From the NCBI GenBank assembly GCA_018670825.1, contig JABHIW010000140.1, positions 1-64,000 of the forward strand: a stretch of DNA of 64,000 bases, given 5' to 3'. This DNA comes from Candidatus Scalindua sp. Its GTDB lineage: Bacteria > Planctomycetota > Brocadiia > Brocadiales > Scalinduaceae. This document shows, in pieces, positions 26,903-36,895 of this stretch; within the stretch, counting starts at the first letter, position 1, and each line of letters starts with the position of its first letter. The position numbers were made by a program, and so were the translations under genes. The notes beneath the pieces were generated by a model. The model saw only the letters and a program-made list of their open reading frames with translations. It had not been told where the DNA came from and searched no databases.

Positions 26903-28558
26903 ATGGACAAAACGAGTCAAAAGATTAAAACACTTGTAGCAAAGGGTAAGGAAAAAGGATATTTAACTTACGAAGAATTAAACGACATCCTACCGGATGA
27001 CACTTTAATTCAACCTGGCAAGATTGATGAAACATTGATAATGCTGGATGAGTTGGGTATCGATCTTATCGAAGAATCTGAAGTAGAGGCCCGTGATGCG
27101 GCAGATGATGAAGATGATGACGAATTAAAAGATGACGCAAAAACAAAAGCTGTCGTAGCAGGTGCTTCAGAAAAAATTGATGACCCCATAAGGATGTATT
27201 TAACGCAAATGGGAGTTATCCCTCTATTATCGCGGAGTGAAGAGATCGCATTAGCCAAGAAAATAGAGATTACGAGAAAAGGCTATCATAGGAAAATACT
27301 TAAATCTGACTTTTCACAGGAAATCAGTGTGAAGATACTGGAGGACATCGCTAATGGCGATTTGCCTTTTGATCGTACTTTAGCAATTAATATTGAATTC
27401 GATAATCAAAAGGAAAAACTTCTTAAACAGTTCCCGGTACATACAAAAGCATTAAGAACAATCTTAAAGAAAAACAGAGAGGATCATGGGCAAATAAAAC
27501 TTAAAAGAACATCTGCAAAAGACAGGTACAGGCTTCTTAAAAATGTTAGAAACCGTCAGAGAAAAGGTTCTGCAATTATTGAAGAACTAAGCATACGTAC
27601 TAAAAAACTACAGCCAATAATGAAGCGATTGCAGGAAATTTCTGCCGGAATGAATAGTGTAAAGAAGCAGATTGTATTATGTGAAAAACGTGACAAAATG
27701 AAGGGAAAATTACGAGACTTAAAATCCGAGCTAAGTGAATATGAGGATTTGGTACTTGAAACCCCTGAACGGTTAAGCGAACGAGTTGAATCCATTGAAA
27801 AGATTTATAAAGAACACGAAATTGCGAAGAGAAACCTTTCCAGTGCAAATTTAAGATTGGTAGTAAGCATTGCAAAGAAATACAGAAATCGGGGTCTTAG
27901 TTTTCTGGATCTCATACAGGAAGGAAATACTGGATTAATGAGAGCTGTTGATAAGTATGAATATAGAAGAGGTTACAAGTTTAGCACTTACGCCACCTGG
28001 TGGATTAGACAGGCTATAACTCGCTCGATTGCGGATCAAGCAAGAACGATCCGAATACCGGTACATATGATTGAGACAATGAGCAAAATAAGAAATGTTT
28101 CAAAGAAGTTGTTGCAAGAGAACGGTAGAGAACCTAGCATCGAAGAGATGGCAAAAGAAATAAAAATTTCTGTGTCTGAGGCTAGAAGGGTGTTAAAAAT
28201 TTCAAGACATCAAATTTCACTTGATAGAACAGTGGGAGAAAGCGCTGATAGTGCTTTTGGTGATTTTATAGAAGATGATAAGGCAGAATCTCCTGTTTCT
28301 GCCGCCGCTCAGGAAATGCTTAAAGAAAAGATAGAAAGTGTACTGGAAACACTTACTTACCGTGAACGGGAAATAATTAAGCTTCGCTACGGCATTGGAG
28401 ATGGTTACACATATACACTTGAAGAGGTTGGTAAAAGATTCATGGTAACTCGCGAAAGGGTAAGGCAAATTGAAGCAAAGGCGGTGAGGAAACTGCAACA
28501 TCCTATCAGAAGTAGAAAACTCGAAGGTTTTTTGGATAGTGTTGGAGATGGTAAGTAA
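26903..28558 (+). CDS. rpoD: Primary sigma factor (sigma-70)
   Basis: Housekeeping sigma factor. The 551-residue protein has a region 1.1 ([20 protein letters not shown]), an acidic linker ([14 protein letters not shown]), region 1.2 ([19 protein letters not shown]), a lysine-rich non-conserved segment, region 2 ([20 protein letters not shown] ... [19 protein letters not shown]), region 3 ([11 protein letters not shown]) and region 4 ([18 protein letters not shown] ... [17 protein letters not shown]). A GGAGAC ribosome binding site precedes the ATG. Same-strand neighbours are dnaG upstream and a zinc-ribbon gene 31 bases downstream. Confidence 0.97.
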   Translation: MDKTSQKIKTLVAKGKEKGYLTYEELNDILPDDTLIQPGKIDETLIMLDELGIDLIEESEVEARDAADDEDDDELKDDAKTKAVVAGASEKIDDPIRMYLTQMGVIPLLSRSEEIALAKKIEITRKGYHRKILKSDFSQEISVKILEDIANGDLPFDRTLAINIEFDNQKEKLLKQFPVHTKALRTILKKNREDHGQIKLKRTSAKDRYRLLKNVRNRQRKGSAIIEELSIRTKKLQPIMKRLQEISAGMNSVKKQIVLCEKRDKMKGKLRDLKSELSEYEDLVLETPERLSERVESIEKIYKEHEIAKRNLSSANLRLVVSIAKKYRNRGLSFLDLIQEGNTGLMRAVDKYEYRRGYKFSTYATWWIRQAITRSIADQARTIRIPVHMIETMSKIRNVSKKLLQENGREPSIEEMAKEIKISVSEARRVLKISRHQISLDRTVGESADSAFGDFIEDDKAESPVSAAAQEMLKEKIESVLETLTYREREIIKLRYGIGDGYTYTLEEVGKRFMVTRERVRQIEAKAVRKLQHPIRSRKLEGFLDSVGDGK

Positions 28559-28589
28559 ATAACATATTTCATGGATACGGGAAGAGGTA

Positions 28590-29297
28590 ATGATTGAAAA
28601 ATTTGAAGTACTAAAAAGATTACAGTCGCTGAAAAACAAGATAAATGGATTAGAAGCATCGCAAGAACGCAGGAAACAGGATGTCCAAAAGAAGAAAGTC
28701 CAGATAGAAAACGAAAAAGCTCTTGCTGAGAAAAAACACGAAGCAAAAATAGCGGTACAGAAGGAGATTGACAGAAAAGAACTGAACCTGAAGACTAATG
28801 AAGGAGAAATAACTAAGTATAACGTTCAGTTGAATTCTATCAAATCAAATAAAGAGTATTCTATTTTGGTTTCAGAAATAGGCAGTAAGAAAGCAGATAT
28901 ATCGGTATTGGAAGATGAGATTCTGGACACAATGTCAAGATTGGAAATAGCTAACCAGGAACATGTAAAAGCAACGGAAGTTTTAAGGAATGAAGAGGAA
29001 AGTCTTAAAGATCTCATAGAAAGTGTGGATGCAGAGGTAAAAGGGGTTGATGATGAGATTGAAAAGATAAAGAATGAACAAAAGAAGTACGTGGACTTAT
29101 TAGATGAATACTCCTTAAAGCATTATAACCGGTTATCAAATATAAAGGGCGGAAAGGCAGTCGTTCCAGTAATTGGTAATGTCTGCGGTGGCTGTTCTAT
29201 GAATATCAGGGCACAAACATTAAACGCTCTTATGGGCGGTAAAGATTTGGTTTTCTGTCAAAGTTGCAGTCGAATACTCTATCTCGATGATAAATAG
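28590..29297 (+). CDS. Coiled-coil protein with C4 zinc ribbon
   Basis: A 235-residue protein made of long charged coiled coils (residues 1-175, rich in K/E/Q heptads) and a C-terminal zinc ribbon with CGGCSMNIRAQ and CQSCSRILYL, giving the C-x2-C...C-x2-C ligands. It belongs to the widespread zf-RING_7/DUF164-type family (chlamydial CT398-like). Proteins of this family have been linked to sigma-54 and secretion in Chlamydia, but the bacterial function is not settled. It follows rpoD by 31 bases and ends only about 7 bases before RNase P RNA. Confidence 0.88.
   Translation: MIEKFEVLKRLQSLKNKINGLEASQERRKQDVQKKKVQIENEKALAEKKHEAKIAVQKEIDRKELNLKTNEGEITKYNVQLNSIKSNKEYSILVSEIGSKKADISVLEDEILDTMSRLEIANQEHVKATEVLRNEEESLKDLIESVDAEVKGVDDEIEKIKNEQKKYVDLLDEYSLKHYNRLSNIKGGKAVVPVIGNVCGGCSMNIRAQTLNALMGGKDLVFCQSCSRILYLDDK
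29264..29293 (+). promoter_or_regulatory. Possible rnpB promoter inside the zinc-ribbon gene
   Basis: TTGCAG (29264-29269) and TGATAA (29288-29293) are 18 bases apart, and a start about 10 bases on would coincide with the mature 5' end of RNase P RNA. Both boxes are weak matches, so read-through from rpoD plus processing is equally possible. Confidence 0.3.
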
Positions 29298-29304
29298 CGT
29301 TTTA

Positions 29305-29685
29305 GAAGCAGGCAGGATGGCCGCTTCAGAAATTATTCACATGTATAATCTTTGAAGAGGAAAGTCCGAGCTCCATAGGATACAGTGCTCTGTAACGCAG
29401 AGTGGGAGTGATCCCAAGGAAAGTGCCACAGAAAATATACCGCCTTACGAGATTATCTCGCAAGGTAAGGGTGAAAAGGTGGGGCCAGAAATAGTGGCTT
29501 AATGTAAGAGCCCACCGCTCTCTAAGTGATTAGAGGGGCATGGTAAACCCCACTGGGAGAAAGGCTAAATAGAGAGGAATAGAGTGATCCGCTTTCAACC
29601 TCCGGGTAAGCCGCTTGATTCCGATGGTAACATCGGAACTAGATTAATGGTCATCAAAAACAGAACTCGGCTTATGGCCTGCTTC
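29305..29685 (+). ncRNA. rnpB: RNase P RNA, bacterial class A
   Basis: Catalytic RNA that cuts the 5' leader from pre-tRNA. The conserved blocks appear in order: GAGGAAAGTCCGAGCTCC, AACGCAGAG, AGGGTGAAAAGGTG, AAGAGCCCACCG, GGTAAACCCC, and the terminal AGAACTCGGCTTATGG. The P1 helix is visible as GAAGCAGGC at 29305-29313 pairing with GCCTGCTTC at 29677-29685, which sets both ends. It is complete, about 381 nt. A Rho-independent terminator follows at once. Confidence 0.96.
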
Positions 29686-29693
29686 AATTCTTA

Positions 29694-29744
29694 AGAATAT
29701 GTCAAATAAAAGACGAATCAAGTCATTATTTGGCATATTCTTTT
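29694..29744 (+). terminator. Rho-independent terminator after rnpB
   Basis: A 16-base stem (AGAATATGTCAAATAA with TTATTTGGCATATTCT, one G-U pair) encloses a 16-base loop and is followed by a T-run. It ends the dnaG-rpoD-zinc-ribbon-rnpB block. Confidence 0.8.
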
Positions 29745-29999
29745 CATCAACGATACTACAAGTCCCGCTTTTGGAGAAACACCAATTCCGATGTTTATTT
29801 TAAATAACTTTGCATCTCAAGACAAGTTACTTATTCCTTAAGGATGCAGCTTGTATCTTTCAGTCACAGAAACATATTAGTACCAGGAGTCATGCATAAA
29901 TTGAAGTTGACACTAACGTACTCCTGTGTTATTTTCGAAACATATTTTTTTTAGCCATTTTTTAAATTTTCTGGCTTTTTTTGAGGGACCCTTAGTGAT

Positions 30000-30923
30000 A
30001 TGAAAAACATAGCTTTTATATTTGGTGCAGCACTTGTTACACTCAGCATGATTAGTAGCAATGTCGTTTTCGGTTCGGATGTTAAGTTAGATAATAATGA
30101 TGTAGCGGTAGTAAATGGAGAAGAGATAAGCCGTGATACACTTGCCAACGTACTTATAAATATATACGGAGGAGAGGGTCTGGAGCGTATAATAAGAAGG
30201 ACCCTTGTAAAACAGGAAGCGAGAAAACACAATACTACAGTAACAGAAGAAGAAATTTCAAAAAGGATTGAATTACATATTAATGGCCAAATCCAACAAC
30301 AAATGCAACAAGGCGGATTAAAGGATGAGCAAGATCTTAAACGTGAACTCGAAAAAGCGGGTATGACTTTGGAGCAGTATAGAAAAAATATAGCTAAGAT
30401 GTTTAAACTTACGAATGGTCAAGTAGAGGCGGAATTATTAGCTGAGAAAATCATAAAGAAAACAGTAAAAATTACTGACGAAGAGCTACATGAAGTTTTT
30501 GAAGAGCAGCTTGGAGAAAAAATCCTTGCCAGACAGATTGTATTTCGCACTATCAGAGATGCGGAAAGAAACCTGGAAAGAATTAAATCCGGAGCTAATT
30601 TCGAGGCGCTAGCAAAGAAGGAGTCTATCGATAGAAATTCTGCTGCACGTGAAGGTAGAATGCGTCCGTTTGGGCCACAGGGAGTTATGGGAAAAGCAGT
30701 TGCAAGTTTAAAAAATGGAGAAATTAGTGAAATTGTAAAAACTGACAGCGGATACCATATCCTTAAGCTTGAGAAGCGGATACCAAGAAGTACTAAAAAA
30801 TTTAGTGAAGTTAAAGACGAACTTGAAAAATTTGTCACTGCTCAAAAAGTGCAAAATAGGTTAAATCCATGGCTTATAAACCTTGCAGAAAGTGCAGAAA
30901 TAACAAGAAACTTACCTGATTAA
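30000..30923 (+). CDS. Exported parvulin-type peptidyl-prolyl isomerase (PpiC/SurA/PrsA-like)
   Basis: A 307-residue exported folding factor. The signal peptide (IAFIFGAALVTLSMISSNVVFG) precedes a SurA-N-like chaperone region (VAVVNGEEISRDTLANVL ... RIIRRTLVKQEARKHNTTVTEEEI) and a parvulin domain (about residues 175-270) with ILARQIVF, ANFEALAKKESID, GRMRPFGPQGVMGKAVASLKNG and SGYHILKLEKR. A GAGGGA ribosome binding site lies about 10 bases upstream. It should act in the periplasm on outer-membrane or secreted proteins. It is not clearly in an operon; the next gene converges. Confidence 0.93.
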   Translation: MKNIAFIFGAALVTLSMISSNVVFGSDVKLDNNDVAVVNGEEISRDTLANVLINIYGGEGLERIIRRTLVKQEARKHNTTVTEEEISKRIELHINGQIQQQMQQGGLKDEQDLKRELEKAGMTLEQYRKNIAKMFKLTNGQVEAELLAEKIIKKTVKITDEELHEVFEEQLGEKILARQIVFRTIRDAERNLERIKSGANFEALAKKESIDRNSAAREGRMRPFGPQGVMGKAVASLKNGEISEIVKTDSGYHILKLEKRIPRSTKKFSEVKDELEKFVTAQKVQNRLNPWLINLAESAEITRNLPD

Positions 30924-30964
30924 GAATCTGGGTTTACCATTACATTCAAACACTATTAAAATTA

Positions 30965-31222
30965 CTACGAAGAAATTTTTACGTTATTTACATGGCCTTT
31001 TACGTAATCATTTAGCGCTTCCAAAGCAATTAAATTTGCTATGCGTTTGTTCGTGCAAACCTTCTCTGCTTCATCCGTAAAAATAGCCACCAAATCCATT
31101 ATCGTAAAATATATGTTGTAATCATTTTCGAAAACTTTTTTTAACCTGTTGGGTCCGACCGGACTTGTCTTATTGGCAACATCGGTACCATTACTCAATT
31201 CGTAGTGTAATTTTTCTAACAT
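30965..31222 (-). CDS. Small hypothetical protein, 85 aa
   Basis: No family recognised. The 85-residue protein is soluble and mainly helical, with one cysteine (KVCTNKRIANLIALEALNDYV). A very strong ribosome binding site (AGGAGGGG) stands about 10 bases before the ATG, which supports real translation. It converges on the parvulin gene with 41 bases between the stops, and an AT-rich intergenic region lies upstream. Confidence 0.65.
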   Translation of the reverse strand: MLEKLHYELSNGTDVANKTSPVGPNRLKKVFENDYNIYFTIMDLVAIFTDEAEKVCTNKRIANLIALEALNDYVKGHVNNVKISS

Positions 31223-31626
31223 AGCCTTGTTCCCCTCCTTTTAGATTATTTTGAATTCCTCGTTTTATTATAATCGCAATTAATATGCCTATTGTGAACA
31301 AAATCATTTTATTGCATTATGGTATTTATAAGTCACGAAGTACACGTAACTTGGAAATTAACAAAAAAATCTGTATTGATTTAAGAAAAAAATTTATAAA
31401 TCTTTGTTGAAAATTTATACTCCTTCTACTTATATATTGTACAATCGGTAATAAATACTGTAAATTTTGGATTTATAGGGAAAACAGTTTTAGATACTAA
31501 GTTCACAAAATATGATTTTTTAAGTCTTTGAAAATTAAGGATTTAGCCTGTTATTTTAATTGACTGTATACCCTTTATGGTTATAATGTGCTTTTTAGAA
31601 AAGAATACAGATAATCTTAAATAAAT
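31223..31626. other. AT-rich intergenic region
   Basis: About 400 bases of very AT-rich sequence between two divergent genes. It must carry promoters for both, but I see no hexamer pair or hairpin good enough to name. Confidence 0.4.
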
Positions 31627-32427
31627 ATGCCAAAGACTGCAGCCGTTATTCCTGCAAGATATGCATCAACCAGACTTCCAGGTAAATTAATTAAAAGTAA
31701 AGCCAGAGAACAGACAGGTAAGTATCTTATAGAACATGTATATAGAAAAGTAATGGATGCTAAGAATGTTCATGAGGTTATTATCGCTACGGACGATGAA
31801 CGCATAGCTGAAGTGGTAAAGGATTTTGGCGGATGTGTTAAAATGACGTCTATGAATCACTCCTCGGGAACAGACAGGATCGCAGAAATAGCATCCGACC
31901 TGGATGTAGATTTTGTAGTCAATATCCAGGGAGATGAACCAGACATAAAAGGAAGCATGATAGATGATTTGATTGACGCCATGTACGCTGAAAAGGAAGC
32001 GGTAGTTTGTACATTTGCAAATGAGATAACGACAGTAGATGAATTTATCGACCCTAATGTGGTAAAGGTCGTTATAGACAAAGATGATTATGCAATGTAT
32101 TTTTCCAGGGCATCAATTCCGTTTGTTAGAGATGGAAATATTCATTCAAACTTTTCCATGATTAAAAAAACTTTGAGTAAAATTAGTACCGGAAAAAATA
32201 CATCATTTCCTTTTTTGAAACATCTTGGTATATATATGTACCGTAAAGACTTTTTACTGAGATTCTCAAGCTTACCGGTACCAAAAGTGGAAGAGTTAGA
32301 AAAGCTGGAGCAACTTAGAGTACTTTCAAATGGATATAAAATTAAAGTCGTTGTCACTCCCTATGCTTGTGAGGGCGTAGACACGCAAGAAGATTTTGAA
32401 CGTTTTTTGGATAAATATCGTATATGA
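31627..32427 (+). CDS. kdsB: 3-deoxy-manno-octulosonate cytidylyltransferase (CMP-KDO synthetase)
   Basis: Activates KDO with CTP for lipopolysaccharide core synthesis. The 266-residue protein has [16 protein letters not shown], the nucleotide-binding [38 protein letters not shown] and [14 protein letters not shown], the normal KdsB series. Its last four bases overlap the start of pyrG (ATGA), so KdsB and its CTP-making neighbour are translationally coupled. Presence of KDO synthesis supports an LPS-type outer membrane. Confidence 0.96.
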   Translation: MPKTAAVIPARYASTRLPGKLIKSKAREQTGKYLIEHVYRKVMDAKNVHEVIIATDDERIAEVVKDFGGCVKMTSMNHSSGTDRIAEIASDLDVDFVVNIQGDEPDIKGSMIDDLIDAMYAEKEAVVCTFANEITTVDEFIDPNVVKVVIDKDDYAMYFSRASIPFVRDGNIHSNFSMIKKTLSKISTGKNTSFPFLKHLGIYMYRKDFLLRFSSLPVPKVEELEKLEQLRVLSNGYKIKVVVTPYACEGVDTQEDFERFLDKYRI

Positions 32428-34049
32428 CAAAACATATATTTGTTACTGGTGGTGTTGTTTCTTCTCTTGGGAAAGGCTTAAATGCTGCGTCGATTGGCTT
32501 GCTTTTGGAGGGCCATGGCCACAAAATAAGCTTGCAGAAATTTGACCCTTACGTCAATGTAGACCCTGGTACGATGGGCCCTTTTGAACATGGAGAGATT
32601 TACGTTACAGAAGATGGCGCAGAAACCGATCTTGATTTGGGTCACTATGAAAGGTTTACAAATGCCGTTACAAACAGGGATTGTAATTGTACTACAGGTT
32701 CAATATATTACTCCGTGATAACAAAGGAACGCCAGGGAAAGTATCTGGGAAAGACCATACAGGTAATACCTCACATAACGAATGAGATAAAAGATTGTAT
32801 TCGCAAACTGGCCACGCCTGAAACCGATATAGTAATCTCTGAGATAGGCGGTATTGTAGGAGATATCGAGAGTCAGCCGTTTGTTGAAGCAATTAGACAA
32901 TTAGGTCGTGAATTAGGTAGAGAAAATGTTCTGTATATACATTTGACACTGATACCCTATCTCAGAGCGGCAGATGAAATAAAGACAAAACCAACACAGC
33001 ACAGTGTTGGTATGTTACGACAGGCAGGAATTGAACCAGACATTCTAATATGCAGAACGGAAAAAGCACTTTCCGATGAAATAAAAGAAAAAATTTCTCT
33101 TTTCTGTAACGTAGATAAAGAATCAATCATCGAAGAACAGGACGTAAAGCCCTATATATATGAAATACCTTTACTACTCGTCAGAGAAGGACTCGACAAA
33201 ATAATTTTAAAGAAGCTTCATCTACATTCAAACGGAAGCCGTCTTGATAAATGGCTCAATATGCTGGAGATACTGAAGAATTCAAAGACTATAATTGAAA
33301 TTGCTCTCGTTGGTAAGTATATTGAGCACCAATCTGCTTACGAATCTATTTACGAGTCATTAATACATGGAGGCATCAGCAATGCAACTAAGGTAAATGT
33401 AAAAAGAGTAGAATCCGGAGATATTGAGAAGGAAGGTGCGGAAAAGCACCTTCAAGGATGTCATGGAATCTTAATTCCGGGAGGATTTGGGGAAAGAGGA
33501 ATCGAGGGAAAAGTAGAAGCGGTAAAATATGCAAGAGAAAATAAGGTCCCATATTTTGGATTATGTTTAGGAATGCATTGTGCGGCCATAGAGTTTGCTC
33601 GAAATGTATGTAACTTGAAAGATGCAAACAGCACAGAGTTTAACGCTAGCACACCAGAGCCGGTTATATGTTTATTAGAAGAGCAGAAAGATATTGAAAA
33701 AATGGGAGGTACTATGAGATTGGGTGCGCAACCATGCAAACTTGAATCAAATACCATTGCCCGCAAATGTTATGGTCAGGAAATTATTTCAGAGAGACAC
33801 AGACACAGGTATGAATTCAATAATAAATATAGAGATATTTTTGCATCGAAAGGAATGATTTGCAGTGGTCTTACTATAGACAATGAATTGGTAGAGATAA
33901 TAGAGTTGAAAGATCATCCATGGTTTGTAGCAGTACAATTTCACCCTGAGTTTAAATCTAAACCAACAAGTCCACATCCTCTCTTTAGCGCATTTATTAA
34001 AGCTTCAATAAATACAGATAGTAATATATCACAAAAAAATTCAATATAA
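32424..34049 (+). CDS. pyrG: CTP synthase
   Basis: Makes CTP from UTP using glutamine. The 541-residue protein has the synthetase domain ([53 protein letters not shown]) and a C-terminal class I glutamine amidotransferase ([16 protein letters not shown], catalytic Cys in [14 protein letters not shown], final His/Glu in [13 protein letters not shown]). It overlaps kdsB by 4 bases; the pairing is logical because KdsB consumes CTP. Confidence 0.97.
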   Translation: MTKHIFVTGGVVSSLGKGLNAASIGLLLEGHGHKISLQKFDPYVNVDPGTMGPFEHGEIYVTEDGAETDLDLGHYERFTNAVTNRDCNCTTGSIYYSVITKERQGKYLGKTIQVIPHITNEIKDCIRKLATPETDIVISEIGGIVGDIESQPFVEAIRQLGRELGRENVLYIHLTLIPYLRAADEIKTKPTQHSVGMLRQAGIEPDILICRTEKALSDEIKEKISLFCNVDKESIIEEQDVKPYIYEIPLLLVREGLDKIILKKLHLHSNGSRLDKWLNMLEILKNSKTIIEIALVGKYIEHQSAYESIYESLIHGGISNATKVNVKRVESGDIEKEGAEKHLQGCHGILIPGGFGERGIEGKVEAVKYARENKVPYFGLCLGMHCAAIEFARNVCNLKDANSTEFNASTPEPVICLLEEQKDIEKMGGTMRLGAQPCKLESNTIARKCYGQEIISERHRHRYEFNNKYRDIFASKGMICSGLTIDNELVEIIELKDHPWFVAVQFHPEFKSKPTSPHPLFSAFIKASINTDSNISQKNSI

Positions 34050-34067
34050 TTTAATGGAGGCCTAATA

Positions 34068-34406
34068 ATGGATGGTAGTGGAAATTTGAAACAGTCAGGT
34101 TCTGATTTAGACAAAGAACTCAATGGTACGGAAAAATCTACACAAAAAGGCCCATTGAAAATCCCCGAAGCAAGTTTTTCCTTATTTATCTCAAGTCTTG
34201 TTACTCAGGCATTAATTAGTTTAGGGGAAGTGACCAATCCTTTTAGTAAAACGAAGGAACAGAATTTTGATCAGGCGAAGTTTACGATCGACACATTACA
34301 GATAATCAAAGACAAGACTATCGGGAACCTTGCCGATGATGAAACAAAGTTATTGGAGACTGCTCTCTATGATTTAAGAATGGGGTATATTGAAAGGTCC
34401 AAGTAG
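34068..34406 (+). CDS. DUF1844 protein
   Basis: A 112-residue protein whose core (ASFSLFISSLVTQALISLGEV ... AKFTIDTLQIIKDKTIGNL ... ETKLLETALYDLRMGYIE) is the DUF1844 pattern, common in Planctomycetes, Deltaproteobacteria and Acidobacteria. Function is unknown. It has a charged 30-residue N-terminal tail. GGAGGCC stands before the ATG. It lies 18 bases after pyrG and is probably in the same operon. Confidence 0.85.
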   Translation: MDGSGNLKQSGSDLDKELNGTEKSTQKGPLKIPEASFSLFISSLVTQALISLGEVTNPFSKTKEQNFDQAKFTIDTLQIIKDKTIGNLADDETKLLETALYDLRMGYIERSK

Positions 34407-34411
34407 GATCA

Positions 34412-34615
34412 TTATTCTTTGATTAGTTCTTTAAGCTGTTTTGCAAGCTCGATATGCCCTTTCTCTTCTTTACTTATAGAGCTTAATACTTTGATAATGT
34501 CCTCATCTATAAGTTTGTCAATACAGCCGTCATATAATCCTTTTACGTCTTCTTCAAACTGTAGGACTTTCTGGAAAACGTCGGCCAAGTCTTCTCTAGA
34601 ATACATTTCTCTCAC
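34412..34615 (-). CDS. Mini ferritin-like two-helix protein, 67 aa
   Basis: A 67-residue all-helical protein. Helix 1 has LQFEEDVKGLYDGCIDKL and helix 2 has ISKEEKGHIELAKQLKEL, so an E...Y pair and an EExxH motif appear as in half of a ferritin/rubrerythrin four-helix bundle. Two-helix ferritin-like proteins such as encapsulated ferritins dimerise to build the diiron site. It overlaps the next upstream gene (34596-34838) by 20 bases. Metal binding is inferred, not shown. Confidence 0.65.
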   Translation of the reverse strand: MREMYSREDLADVFQKVLQFEEDVKGLYDGCIDKLIDEDIIKVLSSISKEEKGHIELAKQLKELIKE

Positions 34616-34838
34616 TCTCTTCTACGTATTGTATTAAATTTTCTACCATGCTCTTGTGTCTTTGAGAATCGCCACCTAATTTCTTCATTATATTCTCTAT
34701 CCTTTCTCTTTCTTCTTCCGTCAACCACTTGTAATATTTAAGAGATTTGATTGTATAAGAATAAAAGTGGGTATTTGCCTCTTCCTCACTATCTAGAGCG
34801 TCATATAATATTTTTGTTAGATCTTTTTTCTTGATCAT
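34596..34838 (-). CDS. Mini ferritin-like two-helix protein, paralogue A, 80 aa
   Basis: An 80-residue helical protein beginning MIKKKDLTKILYDALDSEEE. Helix 1 carries DSEEEANTHFYSYTIKSL and the second half has GDSQRHKSMVENLIQY. It is about half identical, residue for residue without gaps, to the 80-residue product of 34983-35225. The conserved E18/E19, Y26, Y28, H61 and E66 would be candidate metal ligands. Its end overlaps the 67-residue gene, so these two are coupled. Confidence 0.7.
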   Translation of the reverse strand: MIKKKDLTKILYDALDSEEEANTHFYSYTIKSLKYYKWLTEEERERIENIMKKLGGDSQRHKSMVENLIQYVEESERNVF

Positions 34839-34982
34839 AAGGTAATAATTTTACAAATTATAGTAGTAGAATACAAGTTTAAAAAACGCTGAGTTAACGG
34901 TTATTTACTAAAGGATTTCTTTATTATTTTTTTCCCTGATTAAATTGTAAAATTTCCTACAAAACTTTCAGAAAATAATTCC

Positions 34983-35225
34983 CTAGAATACTTTTTTGTT
35001 ACTCTCTTTTATTTGATTTATTAGATTTTCTATCATTTTTGTGTGTCTTTGTGTATCATCTCTTAGTCTCGATAGTATAGCCTTTACTTTTTCTTTTTTA
35101 TCTGTACTCATCCATTCGTAATATTTTAGTGAATTGATGGTATAAATATAGAATTGCTCATTTGCATCTTCTTCGATATCTAAGGCCTTATTTAACACAT
35201 CTATAAGATATTTCTTTTTTATCAT
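34983..35225 (-). CDS. Mini ferritin-like two-helix protein, paralogue B, 80 aa
   Basis: Same length as the downstream paralogue; by eye 41 of 80 positions are identical, including EE at 18-19, FY at 25-26, SLKYY at 32-36, QRH at 59-61 and ENLI at 66-69. A tandem duplication explains the pair. It lies 144 bases upstream of paralogue A and is transcribed divergently from the permease at 35276. The function is unknown; a diiron or haem-related role is possible by analogy. Confidence 0.7.
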   Translation of the reverse strand: MIKKKYLIDVLNKALDIEEDANEQFYIYTINSLKYYEWMSTDKKEKVKAILSRLRDDTQRHTKMIENLINQIKESNKKVF

Positions 35226-35275
35226 GGCACTTCAAATATAACTGACAACGATTATAGAAAGCAAGCTTAAAAACT

Positions 35276-36823
35276 ATGGATTTACCATTATTTATCAAAA
35301 AAGATATAGATGGATTTTTTGGACTTGCCATTGACAATCTTGTACAGCTGATACTAATAGTAGGTCTCTGCAAGATATTGTGTGGTATGCCTGATGAACT
35401 TATCTTTGGAGTGATACTTCCCGGTGCGGCTATTTCAATACTATTAGGTAATCTTTTTTATTCATGGCAGGCAAGAAGACTTGCAATCAATACCCAAAGA
35501 GATGATGTGACAGCATTACCTTATGGAATCAATACGGTTAGTCTTTTTGCCTTTATCTTTTTTATCATGGCTCCGGTTTATGAGGATACGAAGGACCCAT
35601 ACCTGGTGTGGAAAATTGGCATGATTGCATGTTTCCTAAGTGGAATAATAGAGATGTTGGGAGCTCTAATTGGAGACTGGCTGAGACGTATCACTCCAAG
35701 GGCTGCACTGCTCTCCACGCTTGCAGGAATTGCGATTACTTTTATCTCAATGGATTTTGCATTTAAGATTTTCGAAAAACCAATTATAGCTTTTTTCCCA
35801 CTTGCATTTATTCTTGTCCAGTATTTTGCGAAAGTAAGATTTCCTTTGGGGCTGCCTGGAGGCCTGATTGCCGTTGGAGTTGGAACTGGATTGGCATGGA
35901 CAATGGGTTATATGGATAGTGGAAACATTGTGAATAATGATGGATTATTCCAATTTTCACCACCTCTTTTTTGTGGTGGAGATATGATTGACTTGATTAA
36001 AAGTAAATATGTACTTCAATATATTTCTATCATTGTACCAATGGGAGTATTTAACGTTGTAGGTTCATTACAGAACCTTGAAAGTGCCGAAGCTGCTGGA
36101 GACAAGTACGAAACGTTTCCATCACTGCTAACTAACGGAATTGGCTCTGTCATAGCTTCACTATTTGGCAGTTGTTTCCCTACGACAATTTACATAGGAC
36201 ATCCGGGTTGGAAGGCAATTGGTGCCAGGACCGGATATTCAATCTTAAACGGTATCTTTGTCGCTATCATCTGCTTAAGCGGATTTATAACCGTTATCCT
36301 GAAAGTAGTTCCTCTTGAAGCAGGAATAGGAATTCTGCTGTGGATCGGAATAGTAATTGTTGCTCAGGCATTTCAGGAGACACCAAAGCACCATGCCATG
36401 GCAGTCGCTATGGGACTCTTCCCTGCTATTGCCGCATGGGGATTGTTAATGGTTGAAAGCACTCTCAGATCAGCGGGGACCACTCTATTCATAATCGGCA
36501 AAGATGCATTTACCAATAATCTGGCAATTCATGGAATGATATCACTTGAAAGGGGTTTTATCTTTACGTCTATGATACTGGCTTCCATTTCCGTCTTTTT
36601 AATTGAAAAGAAATTTTTAATGGCGTGTATCTGGTCACTGGGGGCGGCACTACTTTCTTTTGTAGGTATTATACATGCATATGAGCTTACACCTAATGGA
36701 GTTGTCAGTGTATTCGGATGTGGTGCAGCAAGTGATTTCGCTATAGGTTATTGTTTCTTTGCCATATTGTTTATTGCCATGCATTTTTATATACATGGCA
36801 ATGTTGGTAAACTAAATCGTTAA
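35276..36823 (+). CDS. NCS2-type (xanthine/uracil/AzgA-like) permease
   Basis: A 515-residue inner-membrane protein with about 12-14 TM helices. It starts IKKDIDGFFGLAIDNLVQLI, has the early motif DDVTALPYGINTVSLFAF, the central FPLGLPGGLIAVGVGTGLAW, NVVGSLQNLESAEAAGDKYE and GSCFPTTIYIGHPGWKAIGAR. The layout and the loop acidic residues (NLESAEAAGD) fit the AzgA branch of the nucleobase-cation symporter 2 family. The transported compound cannot be told from sequence. It stands alone on the plus strand, divergent from the mini ferritins. Confidence 0.85.
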   Translation: MDLPLFIKKDIDGFFGLAIDNLVQLILIVGLCKILCGMPDELIFGVILPGAAISILLGNLFYSWQARRLAINTQRDDVTALPYGINTVSLFAFIFFIMAPVYEDTKDPYLVWKIGMIACFLSGIIEMLGALIGDWLRRITPRAALLSTLAGIAITFISMDFAFKIFEKPIIAFFPLAFILVQYFAKVRFPLGLPGGLIAVGVGTGLAWTMGYMDSGNIVNNDGLFQFSPPLFCGGDMIDLIKSKYVLQYISIIVPMGVFNVVGSLQNLESAEAAGDKYETFPSLLTNGIGSVIASLFGSCFPTTIYIGHPGWKAIGARTGYSILNGIFVAIICLSGFITVILKVVPLEAGIGILLWIGIVIVAQAFQETPKHHAMAVAMGLFPAIAAWGLLMVESTLRSAGTTLFIIGKDAFTNNLAIHGMISLERGFIFTSMILASISVFLIEKKFLMACIWSLGAALLSFVGIIHAYELTPNGVVSVFGCGAASDFAIGYCFFAILFIAMHFYIHGNVGKLNR

Positions 36824-36895
36824 AAACATTCAAACTTCTGTCTTTTTATCTAACCTTCCTAAGTGATTGCTGACCCAGATCAATACCAAACTCAA

